DNA of 64,000 nucleotides from Saprospiraceae bacterium (GTDB lineage: Bacteria; Bacteroidota; Bacteroidia; Chitinophagales; Saprospiraceae). The notes under the pieces were generated by a model that was given only the letters and a program-made list of their open reading frames with translations, had not been told where the DNA came from and did not search any database. Positions 27,419 to 37,033 of this stretch are shown here, one piece after another. Position 1 is the stretch's first letter; each line of letters starts with the position of its first letter. The stretch lies in assembly GCA_016715105.1 (NCBI GenBank), contig JADKBO010000002.1, positions 62,001-126,000 of the forward strand, given 5' to 3'. A program made the translations under genes and the position numbers.

Positions 27419-28408
27419 TTAAATTTTACCCATCTCTGTTTTTAGAAAATCAATAACTTTGATTTCAGAAGGATCTACTGGTTTTAACTCCGCTAAATAC
27501 AATGAAATCCAGTCTCCCAAATGTGTGAAATACATCGATTTCTCTACCAAAGACTGTCCCTTAGAAAAAATTTCAATGACCGTATGCGTTTGTTTTGCAA
27601 TGATCTCTTTACTGATATCCATCCTTAGTGCATTTCTTTTGAAATCATCTTTATTTCTGAAATAAATCACAGCAGCATCGTTGTGCATATCTGACCAACC
27701 AACCAATTCATTGTGATTCATTTCTGGAATCACGTTGTACCAGCTCAAAGTTTTTGCATTCTCATTTATTTGTTGTTTAAATCGCAAGGCAACTGCCTCC
27801 ATGCGATCTGAGACATAAATGATGGGCGTCTTACCCGCGATCAATTTGGCCACTTTAAGGGCTTTACTTTTTATTTCATCTTGATCATATTTCAAGAGAT
27901 CAACCGAAGATTTTATTTGATCAAGTGCAGAACGAGATATGATTCCTAATTTATGCATGATTGAAAGTTGGGCAACCATTGAGAAACCCAAACAAGCTCG
28001 TGGTGACGGATAATCTGGCGGCAAGGCAATGCAGTCATAAGTTTTTTCTTGTGCCAATTGCAAAAGTTTGCCACCGCTGGCAATGATCACTATTTGCGCG
28101 CCCGTTTTTTGGGCCTCCGTTGTAGCATGTAAGACTTCCTCCGTATTTCCAGAATAAGAAGAGGCTATATACAGTGTATTTTCATCTATAAAAGCTGGAA
28201 GGTGGTAGGATTTGCCGACCAATACAGGAACTTTACACTCATCTTTAATAAAGGCTGCAACGAAATCTCCACCAATCCCAGAGCCCCCAAGTCCTGCAAT
28301 GAATACTTTATTTATTGGTTTTGAATGTCCATGTATTTCGGCTTTTTCACCAATTTCCAATGCTTCTATCAATTGTGCTGGAAATTTGGCTATAAGTTCC
28401 TTCATCAT
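27419..28408 (-). CDS. Bifunctional phosphoglucose/phosphomannose isomerase
   Basis: A 329-residue SIS-domain enzyme interconverting aldose and ketose 6-phosphates. Substrate-binding motifs are GLGGSGIGGDF (about residue 40) and SSYSGNTEEVL (about 85), and catalytic residues lie in PEMNHNELVGW. This set is the signature of the archaeal/bacterial PGI/PMI family and not of classic PGI. It could supply fructose- and mannose-6-phosphate for nucleotide sugars used by neighbouring genes, though it appears separately transcribed. Confidence 0.9.
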   Translation of the reverse strand: MMKELIAKFPAQLIEALEIGEKAEIHGHSKPINKVFIAGLGGSGIGGDFVAAFIKDECKVPVLVGKSYHLPAFIDENTLYIASSYSGNTEEVLHATTEAQKTGAQIVIIASGGKLLQLAQEKTYDCIALPPDYPSPRACLGFSMVAQLSIMHKLGIISRSALDQIKSSVDLLKYDQDEIKSKALKVAKLIAGKTPIIYVSDRMEAVALRFKQQINENAKTLSWYNVIPEMNHNELVGWSDMHNDAAVIYFRNKDDFKRNALRMDISKEIIAKQTHTVIEIFSKGQSLVEKSMYFTHLGDWISLYLAELKPVDPSEIKVIDFLKTEMGKI

Positions 28409-28441
28409 CCTACTTGAGTTTTATCCTTCTATAAAAAGTTG

Positions 28442-28449
28442 CAAAAATA
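28442..28449 (-). promoter_or_regulatory. -7 box of the PGI/PMI gene
   Basis: TATTTTTG on the minus strand, matching TAnnTTTG, 33 bases before the ATG. No good -33 element at normal spacing. Confidence 0.35.
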
Positions 28450-28698
28450 GCACAAACTATATTGCAAAGAAATAAATAATATATCACACAATGGATATAA
28501 CGATAGTTTGGAAGAAAAAAGATGAAAGAAAAATTTTCATCTGTCGTCTAGAGAATTTATTAAAACTTATTCCGATACCTATTGTATTATGCCTCTTGGC
28601 CTATAAAAATTTTGTTGGTAAACTTATTAATCAATAGCTTACTTTTAAGTTGTGTTTTGAAATAATTATTCAGGTATTCGCTTTTGAAAAAAATTGGT

Positions 28699-29448
28699 AT
28701 GGATCATCCTTCTATCATTCGCCCGCAGATATTCAATAATTTTGATCGCATTGCTGCTGCGCAAAGTACACGGATTGGAATGCATGAAATGGGAAAGTAT
28801 CCTTCTTTTAATTTAGGTGAATCCGTAGGAGATGACCCCAATGTGGTAGAAATGAATAAAGCGCATTTTTGCAATTTATTAGGCTACAGCTTGTCACATT
28901 TCGCCAAATCAAAACAGGTACATGGTCAGGAAGTAATAAAGGTGGATGAGCCGGGAAGATTTGAAGGTTATGATGCGTTGATTTGTGATGTGCCTGAGGT
29001 CATCCTTGCAGTGACCGTAGCAGATTGTGTACCAATTTTACTGTATTGTCCAGAAAGAGGGGCAATTGCAGCCATTCATTCTGGGTGGAAAGGTAGCTCC
29101 AATAACATCATTGAAAAAACCATCCAGGCCATGCAAAATGCTTATGATGTCTTACCAAAAGACATACATGCTTTTGTTGGAGCCTGCATTTCTCATCAAA
29201 ATTATGAAGTGGGCTTTGATGTAGCCCAGCACTTCGACCAAGCTTTTTATACCGCAAGTCAAAATGAAGGCAAATATTTGCTGGATTTAAAGGCAGTATG
29301 TCGCAACCAATTGATCGGCGCTGGTGTTCATTCCCAACAAATTGAAGTTTCTGAATATTGCACCGTAACCAACAATGAACTCTTTTATTCCCATAGATTT
29401 GAAAAGGGAAACACTGGGAGAATTTTAGCGGCCATTGTGCTAAAATAA
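28699..29448 (+). CDS. pgeF: Peptidoglycan-editing / purine nucleoside phosphorylase-like multicopper-fold protein (YfiH)
   Basis: Cytoplasmic laccase-domain protein of about 249 residues. Conserved metal-site motifs: KQVHGQEV, VADCVPILLYCPE and AAIHSGWKGS supply the His-Cys-His set. Family members act as adenosine deaminase/purine nucleoside phosphorylases, and E. coli YfiH corrects wrong UDP-MurNAc-dipeptide. The start is taken at ATG 28699 (MDHPSIIRPQIF); a TTG 15 bases upstream is also open. The stop is 15 bases before the channel gene on the same strand. Confidence 0.9.
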   Translation: MDHPSIIRPQIFNNFDRIAAAQSTRIGMHEMGKYPSFNLGESVGDDPNVVEMNKAHFCNLLGYSLSHFAKSKQVHGQEVIKVDEPGRFEGYDALICDVPEVILAVTVADCVPILLYCPERGAIAAIHSGWKGSSNNIIEKTIQAMQNAYDVLPKDIHAFVGACISHQNYEVGFDVAQHFDQAFYTASQNEGKYLLDLKAVCRNQLIGAGVHSQQIEVSEYCTVTNNELFYSHRFEKGNTGRILAAIVLK

Positions 29449-29463
29449 ATTATCCTTGTTCTT

Positions 29464-30462
29464 ATGAGTCTGAGAAAAAAACCAACCACCCCGCCAAATC
29501 CCGAAGCATTCGAATTGGGTTTTGGGACTAAATTCATTGGCGGAAAATCCAAAATTATAAAAGCTGATGGTCAGTTCAACATCCTGAGAAAAGGGGTTGA
29601 GAAAGAAACCTTCTATGAACACATGATCAGGCTCCCATGGCCACTTTTTATCATAGAACTTTTGGCGATTTTTATCATCGTCAATGCCTTTTACGCCACC
29701 ATTTTTTGTTTTATGGGCCCAAGTGCAATGTATGGTATCGACGAAGGAACTCTCAAAATTTCAGGCTTCCTTTTTCTTTAGCGTTCACACCTTTACCACT
29801 GTCGGATATGGCAATGTGTACCCTATTGGGTTTTGGGCCAATTTGGTTGTCATCTTAGACGCATTTTCAGGTTTACTCATGGTTGCTGTTGCGACAGGTT
29901 TACTTTTCCTGAGATTCTCCAAGGCCAAAGTGAAGATAAATTCAGTAAAAATATGCTGTTGACACCCCATAAAAATCTCAACAGTTTACAATTTAGAATA
30001 GTCAATGCATCCAATACACTGATGAATGTAGAAGCGAGTATTACTGCAACTTGGTTGGATCAAAATGGCATGGATTATAAAAGAAGGTTTCAACGACTCA
30101 ATTTGGACCTGAGTCATTTGTATTTATTACCACTCAACTGGACGGTTGTGCACCTGATAAATGAAGAAAGTCCTTTATACGAAAAGTCAGCAGATTTACT
30201 GGCTAAAAACATGATGGAATTTATTGTCATGATCAAAGCTTTTGATCCGCAATACAACCAACACATATTCAAAAACTACTCTTATGATTATTCATCCATA
30301 AAGGAAGGAGCAAAATTCAAGTTGATGTATCATTCTACAGACGAAATGACCATCCTAGACATCCATGAATTGGATAGCTATACTGATCTGAAAATGGAAT
30401 TGCCTATTTTGAGCAAAATGTTTGTTAATTCGGGGAGAAAGCTAACTTGTGTCTTTGCATAA
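29464..30462 (+). CDS. Inward-rectifier-type K+ channel (KirBac family), two frameshifts
   Basis: Membrane K+ channel. The first frame (29464-29781) carries the N-terminal slide helix FGTKFIGGKSKII and first helix (FIIELLAIFIIVNAF). A second frame carries the pore, FFFSVHTFTTVGYGN, with filter TVGYG, and the second helix. A third carries the cytoplasmic IRK beta domain (SLQFRIVNASNTLMNVEASI). Changes needed are near AAAATTT (29755-29761) and one A in 29938-29940; the product is about 333 residues, a normal KirBac size. Probable homopolymer errors. The gene may respond to PIP-like lipids in other bacteria, but this is not visible here. Confidence 0.88.
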
Positions 30463-30584
30463 TAAGATAGTCAAGAGTCAATTCTATTTCGAATCAGGAA
30501 TTCTCAATAATCACTTTTTTTGTTCCTATATTTAAACCTTTAACTTTTTAAAACATCTAACCTTAAATGCAAGGATAGATCAAT

Positions 30585-31166
30585 ATGCACGGACTAAAAA
30601 TGATGACATCTGATTCCAGCAATATTTCTGATGAAGTAATCTTGTCAATGATCAAAGACAAGGATACCAAAGAGATGGGCTGTCGGTACTTTATGAGGCA
30701 ACATCAAGAGCGTATTTATTGGGTCATCAGAAAAATTGTTATGACTCATGAAGATACTGACGACGTCATTCAAAATACCTTTTTGAAAGCTTTTCGGGCT
30801 TTAGAAAATTTTGAAGGTAGGTCGTCTTTATATACCTGGTTGCACAGAATCGCTGTAAATGAAGCACTTGCCTATCGCAAAAGTCAATTATCGGGAGGTC
30901 GTATCATTCCGATTGATCAGCATACCAAAATTGATGCTGGCGAATTTGACCAAATGAATGCAGAAACGATCAGAAGAAAACTGGATGCCGCAATCGAACT
31001 CCTTCCCGAAAAACAAAAAGAAGTTTTCTCATTGAGGTATTTTGAAGAAATGTCCTACCAGGAAATGTCAGAAAAACTTTTGACATCCGTCGGCGCACTC
31101 AAAGCATCCTATCATTTTGCAGTAAAGAAAATAGAATCTTATTTAGAAAATGGAACAGAACAATAA
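30585..31166 (+). CDS. ECF-type RNA polymerase sigma factor, operon leader
   Basis: A 193-residue sigma factor. Region 2: MTHEDTDDVIQNTFLKAFRA and SSLYTWLHRIAVNEALAYRK. Region 4: LLPEKQKEVFSLRYFEEMSY and YQEMSEKLLTSVGALKASYH. The start is the ATG at 30585, though ATGs at 30600 and 30603 are in frame. Its last 17 bases overlap the start of the next gene, an acidic single-helix membrane protein, so the two are translationally coupled. The three-gene order suggests an envelope-stress switch. Confidence 0.93.
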   Translation: MHGLKMMTSDSSNISDEVILSMIKDKDTKEMGCRYFMRQHQERIYWVIRKIVMTHEDTDDVIQNTFLKAFRALENFEGRSSLYTWLHRIAVNEALAYRKSQLSGGRIIPIDQHTKIDAGEFDQMNAETIRRKLDAAIELLPEKQKEVFSLRYFEEMSYQEMSEKLLTSVGALKASYHFAVKKIESYLENGTEQ

Positions 31167-31758
31167 ATATAAAGACGACGATTACAGACAGGAAATAGAG
31201 GCTCAGGCACCTTTTCTCGGTCGCGTTTTAGACCGTTTAGATGCTCTGGATAAGGTGGACGATGCTTATTTTGAATATTTGGAAGAGGTTGTATTGACAC
31301 AACAAAACTTGGAATCCAACTTGCTTGGACATTCAAGTCAAAATTTTCCAGAAAATTACTTCCAAAATCTGGAGCAAAAGACCGTGAAACTTTTATCTGA
31401 AGATGTAAAACAGCCTAGAAAAGTCGTCTTCAACAAAATTTGGTTGAGCGCTGCAGCTGTGGTCCTATTCTTGATGATGGGCACTTTGGTTTTCCGGACA
31501 ATAAATGATCAAAATGGTGAGACAATGGATCAAAAAACTCCCAAAAACCTCACTGCTTTTGTAGATAATCTCAATGAAAATGATGTTGACTTACTTGTCA
31601 ATGACCTGACATCTAGCGAAAATATGTCACTTTTACTGGGATCTGGCTTGGTGAGCGAACAACACATTGATGATATAGATATCCAAATTTTTGATGATGA
31701 AAATGCTGAAGCACTCGAGGAATTGCTTGATTTGCAAGATGAAGCATTGATGAATTAA
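31150..31758 (+). CDS. Acidic single-span membrane protein, putative anti-sigma partner
   Basis: A 202-residue protein with one membrane helix near residues 98-114 (IWLSAAAVVLFLMMGTL). The N-terminal cytoplasmic part (LGRVLDRLDALDKVDDAYFE) precedes the helix, and the C-terminal part outside is very acidic (DDIDIQIFDDENAEALEELL). This layout (cytosolic N-half, helix, outside C-half) and the 17-base overlap with an ECF sigma gene suit an anti-sigma factor, but no known anti-sigma motif (ASD zinc motif) is seen. The call is by context. Confidence 0.6.
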   Translation: MEQNNKYKDDDYRQEIEAQAPFLGRVLDRLDALDKVDDAYFEYLEEVVLTQQNLESNLLGHSSQNFPENYFQNLEQKTVKLLSEDVKQPRKVVFNKIWLSAAAVVLFLMMGTLVFRTINDQNGETMDQKTPKNLTAFVDNLNENDVDLLVNDLTSSENMSLLLGSGLVSEQHIDDIDIQIFDDENAEALEELLDLQDEALMN

Positions 31759-31759
31759 A

Positions 31760-32233
31760 ATGACAATGAAAATAAAAAATCTAAAAAATTTATTGCTGCT
31801 TTTTTGCCTACTCATAGCAAGCATGCAGCTCATGGCCCAAAAAAATGGTGGTCATATCTTGCGAGAAAAAATAAGAAGCCAAAAGGTGGCTTATTTATCT
31901 TCAAAACTAGAACTCACAGAGGATGAGGCAGTGAAGTTCTGGCCTATTTACAACCAATACGAAAAGGATCAAGAACTCATTCGTCAAAATTTGGCTCAGG
32001 ATGCAGTATTGAGAAATATGACTGATGCAGAAGCAGATCAAAACCTTCATGCATTTGTTGAATACAAAGAGAAAGAACTAGAAATTGAGAAAAAGTATAT
32101 CGCTAAGTTCAAATCCATTCTCAGTTCAAAAAAGATTTTAAAGGTCTTTTATTACGATAAGGAATTCAGGAAGGAATTGGCTGAGGTGGTGAAAAAAAGG
32201 GTGGATAAGAGTTCAGCAATATTGAAAGGCTGA
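31760..32233 (+). CDS. Periplasmic Spy/CpxP-like helical protein
   Basis: A 157-residue exported protein. Signal peptide ends near SMQLMAQ. The mature part is all-helical with KVAYLSSKLELTEDEAVKFW and PIYNQYEKDQE, the pattern of Bacteroidota sensor proteins related to LTXXQ/Spy/CpxP families. It follows the putative anti-sigma gene by 1 base and would act as the periplasmic sensor of the system. Its stop codon TGA lies inside a copy of the local repeat (see 32227-32862), so the repeat provides the end of the gene. Confidence 0.7.
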   Translation: MTMKIKNLKNLLLLFCLLIASMQLMAQKNGGHILREKIRSQKVAYLSSKLELTEDEAVKFWPIYNQYEKDQELIRQNLAQDAVLRNMTDAEADQNLHAFVEYKEKELEIEKKYIAKFKSILSSKKILKVFYYDKEFRKELAEVVKKRVDKSSAILKG

Positions 32234-32862
32234 AGCAGGGGTTGGGCATTATGATCTCTGAGCATTGTCGCAGTTGAACAGGCTGCCATTTCGCCCTTTT
32301 TCTTCTCTTCATCAACTTTAAAGCTTTATGAGCTTTCAGCTATCAGTAGTCACATGAACTTTAAAAACTTTATGAACTTTCAACTTTCAACTTTATGAAC
32401 TCAGTCGCAATTCAGCAGTTCAGCAGTTCCGCAATTGAATAGGCTGAAGCAGGGGTTGGCTTGCATTTATGATCTCTGAGCATTGTCGCAGTTGAACAGG
32501 CTGTAGCATTTCAGAAATTTAGCCACCAGCCACCAGTTTTGTTATAAGATTGCTTTAGTTCAAAGTTAACTTAGGTCGCAATTCAGTTTAAACTTTATGA
32601 ACTTTCAACTAAATAAACTCTATGAACTCCAGTCGCAATTCAGCAATTGAATAGGCTGAAGCAGGGGTTGGCTTGCATTTATGATCTCTGAGCATTGTCG
32701 CAGTTGAACAGGCTGAAGCCCATTCGCCCTTTATTCTCCTACTTTTAGCATTTCAGAAATTTTGCCACCAGCCACCATTTTTAGCAGTTCTTTTTCATCT
32801 GTCCCCTCGAGAGCTGACCGCTGAAAACTGATAGCTGAGCTCTCATCCCTCTTAGAATACTA
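32227..32862 (+). repeat. Mosaic of direct repeats after the ECF operon
   Basis: Three copies of a 59-63-base element starting AGGCTGAAGCAGGGGTTG and ending GCAGTTGAACAGGCTG lie at 32227-32285, 32441-32503 and 32653-32715. Between them are second-order repeats: CATTCGCCCTTT-like after copies 1 and 3; CAGAAATTT...GCCACCAGCCACCA after copies 2 and in 32746-32780; AACTTTATGAACTTTCAACT near 32350-32400 and 32590. No open frame of note. The first copy overlaps the upstream gene's stop codon. Confidence 0.8.
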
Positions 32863-33483
32863 TTATTTAAAAATAGCCTTTACATCAATATTCAGCCCAT
32901 GCAAAACACTGCATTCAATGATACCTTTTTCAAAAATGATGGGATCATTATATTCCCCATCTTCATTGATTAAATATTGTTCTATGGTATTTATATCTGG
33001 GTCAATGATCCAATATTCTTGAACACCATTCAATTGGTAATCCTCTTTTTTGATGCCCCTGTCTCTACTCTCAGTACTAGGAGATAAAATTTCAACAATA
33101 AAATCCGGAATGGGGAATATGGTTTGATCATCCAAAAATGTGGCAGACTTTTCCTTTTTAAAAAAACAAAGATCTGGTTCATAATCATTGCGATCAAATC
33201 TACACATTATTTTTTCGACACCGAGGAAGCCAAGTGCATGTGTCTGAATATAAGGCACTAATAACAAAATTAAATTAGTAGTAATGACATTATGCTTCTT
33301 TACGACAGGCGAGTGCACAATAATTTCACCTCCTATAAATTCAGCTTTTTTGTCGGGAGTTACCCAATTATAGAAATCCAATCTTTTGTCTTGCTCATTT
33401 TGCCACATCACTTCCAGCTCATCGATCAAAGACCTTAGATTGGGCGAATTTTTAATTGGTGAAAGTATCCGACTAAGTTTCAT
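32863..33483 (-). CDS. Uma2 (DUF820) family PD-(D/E)XK nuclease-like protein
   Basis: A 206-residue protein of the Uma2 family, a restriction-endonuclease-like fold expanded in cyanobacteria and present in some Bacteroidota. Motifs: DKKAEFIGGEIIVHSPV, YEPDLCFFKKEKSATF with the catalytic-type Asp, and IPDFIVEILSPSTESRDRG with Glu and Lys following. The start is ATG 33483. Activity on DNA is not established. Its own -7 box is present upstream. No partner gene nearby. Confidence 0.88.
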   Translation of the reverse strand: MKLSRILSPIKNSPNLRSLIDELEVMWQNEQDKRLDFYNWVTPDKKAEFIGGEIIVHSPVVKKHNVITTNLILLLVPYIQTHALGFLGVEKIMCRFDRNDYEPDLCFFKKEKSATFLDDQTIFPIPDFIVEILSPSTESRDRGIKKEDYQLNGVQEYWIIDPDINTIEQYLINEDGEYNDPIIFEKGIIECSVLHGLNIDVKAIFK

Positions 33484-33505
33484 GTTAACAATTGTATTAC
33501 TAGAA

Positions 33506-33513
33506 CAAATTTA
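33506..33513 (-). promoter_or_regulatory. -7 box of the Uma2 gene
   Basis: TAAATTTG on the minus strand, exact TAnnTTTG, 22 bases before the ATG. No -33 TTG in range. Confidence 0.4.
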
Positions 33514-33611
33514 CAAATCTTACAGTTTCCGACTTTATTTTTTCTGTAAGGGCATAAAATAGTGCTTGGAATTGTATACTCACCTGCCGCTGTTACTGCA
33601 AAGGATTGAAA

Positions 33612-34379
33612 TCAGAACCGCCAAATGCCCATACCTCCATCTGGTGAAATAACCTGACCCGTGGCGTAAGGAATTTGTCCAGTCACCAAAGCCGTCACGA
33701 TTTTACCGATATCATCTGGAGTGCCCATCCTTCTTTCCAAGACCAATTCTTCGGCAAGTTTTACATATTTATCCCGCACCTTTGTGATCATATCCGTGTC
33801 AATTATGCCTGGCTGAATTTCATAAACTGGAATATTGTGCGGCGCTAGTCGCACAGCCAATACCTTGCTGAGCATGCTGAGACTTGCCTTTGACATGCAA
33901 TATTCGGCCCTTTGGGTGGAGGCTGCCAAGGCCGATACTGAGGTGATGTTGACCACACAAGCCGTAGAGATCGTTTCATTGGCCTTCAATTCTAACAGAT
34001 ATTTGACAATGAGTTGGGTCAAAAAGAAGGTTCCTTTTTGGTTTACATCCATCAAAGTATCAAAGTTTTCTTCTGTAACTTCCAGAAAATCACAACGATT
34101 GACTGGAGCTATTCCAGCATTGTTTACCAATACGTTGAGGTATCCAAAATGCGCTTTGATGTTTTCTAAAATGGAAATGCGATCTGCTGCAACGCCAATA
34201 TTCCCTTGGCAATAAATCACCTTCGCCCCCAAGTCGCGTAGTTTTTGCAATTGTTCTTCTGCCTCAGATTCTGCCCTAACACCATTGATGGCCAAATCAA
34301 AACCTGCTTTTGCCAGATGAGTAGCTATGCCATTACCGATGCCTCTGCTTCCTCCCGTGATCAATGCTATTTGTTTCAT
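33612..34379 (-). CDS. Short-chain dehydrogenase/reductase (3-ketoacyl-ACP reductase-like)
   Basis: NAD(P)-dependent SDR of about 255 residues. Start chosen at ATG 34379 (MKQIALITGGSRGIGNGIA), which places the Rossmann glycine motif at the N-terminus; 12 codons upstream are open but not conserved. Other motifs: VLVNNAGIAP, catalytic NITSVSA Ser, and YCMSKASLS with the Tyr/Lys pair, and the C-terminal GQVISPDGGMGIWRF. Databases often annotate similar proteins as FabG-like, but no fatty-acid genes are near. The true substrate is unknown. Confidence 0.88.
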   Translation of the reverse strand: MKQIALITGGSRGIGNGIATHLAKAGFDLAINGVRAESEAEEQLQKLRDLGAKVIYCQGNIGVAADRISILENIKAHFGYLNVLVNNAGIAPVNRCDFLEVTEENFDTLMDVNQKGTFFLTQLIVKYLLELKANETISTACVVNITSVSALAASTQRAEYCMSKASLSMLSKVLAVRLAPHNIPVYEIQPGIIDTDMITKVRDKYVKLAEELVLERRMGTPDDIGKIVTALVTGQIPYATGQVISPDGGMGIWRF

Positions 34380-34880
34380 GCGTTTTAATTTGAATTTTAG
34401 AACTTCCGACTTCATTTACAATTACGGAAATTTAAACCAAAATAGCTAAATCTCTCATCATAAATTCTACTAAGCCTACGACTTTTGTATTTTTAAATCG
34501 TTAGCCCAGTTTTTCGTTGTAAACAGGTATCCTTACCCTATAATTTTCAATTTTGTAATATCTATGGTCATCAGTTTTCGAGAAATTTTGACGTCTTACC
34601 GATAACCTAAAGTCAAGAAATGGCCCTCATTTAAAAATATTTATCTTAAATCTCTCACACAAGGTCGTGGTTCTTGGCCAATTCATCAAAACTGATAGCT
34701 GACACCTGATTGCCACGAATTCACGAATTGCTCTCAGTTTTCAGAACTCAGCAATCAGCAATCTGAAAACGACAAAAACTATTCTTTTGAGAATTCCAAA
34801 AAGGCTCGAAGCTCGTAGCTCGCTGCTCGCCGCCAACACACCAATCTCAAAGCTGATAGCTGATCGCCGACAGCTGACAA
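34380..34880. repeat. Gene-free spacer with word-like repeats
   Basis: The 5' half (34380-34680) holds nothing recognised. From 34690 to 34880 there are words also found elsewhere in the window: CTGATAGCTGACACC, CACGAATTCACGAATTG, CAGCAATCAGCAATC, then a run of GCTCG blocks (GCTCGAAGCTCGTAGCTCG at about 34804), then CTGATAGCTGATCGCCGACA adjoining the 3' end of ogt. Reading them as the minus strand, the TTGTCAGCTGTCGG word starts directly after the ogt stop codon. Confidence 0.7.
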
Positions 34881-35465
34881 CTACTCATTCACAAATGGCA
34901 ATTCCCCTACAGGTGTTTCAGAATTACTCCTTTCAAATCTGAGCAGCCATTTTTTCCGCTCTACTCCCGCTGCATAACCAGTCATACTTCCGTCACTACC
35001 TATCACCCGATGACAAGGAATGACGATCGCTATTCTGTTGCGTCCATTGGTAGCAGCTATAGCTCTTATTGCTTTTAGGTTATTCATTGCCAATGATTGC
35101 TCTTTGTAAGACCATGTGCGTCCATAAGGTATTTCCTACAATTTCTTCCAAACAGATTTTTCAAATTCAGAGCCAAGGTGTATGCAAGGGTACAGAAAAA
35201 CTTTGCGTTTTCCTTCAAAATATTCTTGAAGTTCGACTTCCAATTGGTCTAAGTGGACATTTCTACCATTTTGTATTCCTCCTTGAAGTGCATCTTTTAA
35301 GCCTTTTATTTCCTGCTCAAGCCTGATCCTATTTGTAAATTCCAACAAACAAACACCATCTTCCGTCGCACCCGCATACATGATGCCCAATGGAGTGGTC
35401 AATTCTGTCATTTTGATGACCGCGGGATTGGATGTTTCAATCGAAGTTATTTTTTGATCATTCAT
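34881..35465 (-). pseudogene. ogt: Methylated-DNA-protein cysteine methyltransferase interrupted by an in-frame TAG
   Basis: DNA repair protein that takes alkyl groups from O6-alkylguanine onto a cysteine. The N-terminal domain (LTTPLGIMYAGATEDGVC) and the C-terminal domain (EIPYGRTWSYKEQSLAMNN, then IVIPCHRVIGSDGS with the acceptor Cys) are in one frame separated only by TAG at 35136-35138, where the family has Gln (KKLQEIPYGRT). Restored length is 194 residues. The truncated product would lack the active Cys. A C-to-T change or a base-call error is the simple explanation. Confidence 0.88.
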
Positions 35466-35721
35466 TGCAGTGGAGAAAGTTCAACTTATAATACACAAAG
35501 AGTGTCCTATTGAATTTCAAATATAAAAATAATCCTAATTGACTCATCTTGTAGAAATCTACCGAAATTTAAAAATTGGTGTATTCACAGTCCAAGCGCA
35601 ATGTAACTTCCTTTGATTTGTCTTGAATTTTAAATCATTATTTATTTTATAATTTCCCAAGTTGTACTTTCACAAGTTCATAGAGTATCAATAAAGCCAT
35701 TCAAATCAAAAGCAAACATAC

Positions 35722-37007
35722 ATGATAAACCAACTTTCACTTTGTTTATTGTCCATTCTTCTTGTTTGGTCATGTAAAGTATCGTCTAAAACCCAAGGCC
35801 AAGTTTCCACCGACCAGATCATAAATGCAGAGGCTAAAATGCGAATAGATACACTTTTTAAAAACCTGGTCAACTCAAACAATGTAGGTGGTATTTCTAC
35901 TTTGATTTTTGAGGATGGAAAGGAAGTGTTTTATGAGGCGGTAGGTCATCAAAATAGAGAAAAGGATCTTGCCATGGCCAGAAATACGCTGGTGCAAATA
36001 TGGTCTATGACCAAACCTTTGGTGGGAACAGCACTGATGACATTATATGAAGATGGTCTTTTTCAACTCGATGATCCGCTCGAAAAATACCTACCGGAAT
36101 ATGCAAACATGAAGGTTTTTAAAGGTGTGGATAATAAGGGAAATTTTATTCTTGAAGATGCAAAGAGATCGATCACCATAAGAGACATCACCAGACACAC
36201 TGCAGGATTTGTCAACAACAGTCAAATGGAAGGATTGGGGCCATTGGTAGCAAAGGCTGATTTGATGAATAAAAACAGTTCGTTGACAGAAATGTCTGCA
36301 AAACTGGGTAAACTTCCATTGATGTTTCACCCGGGAGAACAATGGTCCTATGGTAGAAGTGTCAGTGTACAGGCTGCTTTGGTAGAAAAACTCAGCGGAA
36401 AATCCATTTTCGATTATTTAAAATCAGAAGTACTTGATCCTCTGGGCATGCAACAGACTCGATATTACGTACCACCTGCCGACCAAAATAGGTTGTCAGC
36501 AGTTTACTTCAGATCAGGTGAAGGACAACTGGAACAACAGCCAGATAGTTCAGCGCTAGATTATAATACACACCCTTATACCATGACCCCGGGAGGATAT
36601 GGATTGACAGCCACAATTGATGACTATATGATCTTTGCCCGTATGTTGCAAACGAAGGAAGTCTGAACGGAGTGACCATTCTGAAACCTGAGACTATTAA
36701 ATTAATGGCAACTAATGCTTTGGATAATAGTGTCACTGAACGCATGTGGTTGCCCACGCGTGGTCAAGTGGGATTTGGTATTGACTTTGCTGTAAGGTTG
36801 GCACCACCGATCGACGCAGCTGAAAATAATGGTGTTGTTGGTGAATTCTTTTGGGATGGTGCCGCAAGTACACTTTTTTGGGTAGATCCTGTCAATGATC
36901 TGACCGTTGTAATGTTTGTACAATTATTCCCTTATGATCAGATCAAATTGCACAAGCGGTTTAGGGATGCAGTTTACGGACCATATGATGAGATGAAAAT
37001 AAAGTGA
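35722..37007 (+). CDS. Serine beta-lactamase-like hydrolase lipoprotein, one frameshift
   Basis: Class C beta-lactamase/DD-peptidase-fold protein, probably an envelope lipoprotein (lipobox LLVWSC near residue 17). The nucleophile motif is SMTK in IWSMTKPLVGTALM; the second motif is WSYGRSVSVQAAL (Tyr). The frame ends at 36666, but one extra A in 36650-36652 restores QNEGSLNGVTILKPETI and the C-terminus WDGAASTLFWVDP. The result is 428 residues, normal for the family. Natural substrate unknown; such proteins are usually esterases or peptidases and not resistance enzymes. Confidence 0.85.
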
Positions 37008-37033
37008 AAGACAAAAGCTGTCTGCCTGGAAAC

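Noticed and set aside
32227..32862. CRISPR array
   Set aside because: Units are 59-63 bases, not evenly spaced, spacers are repeats, and no cas genes are near.
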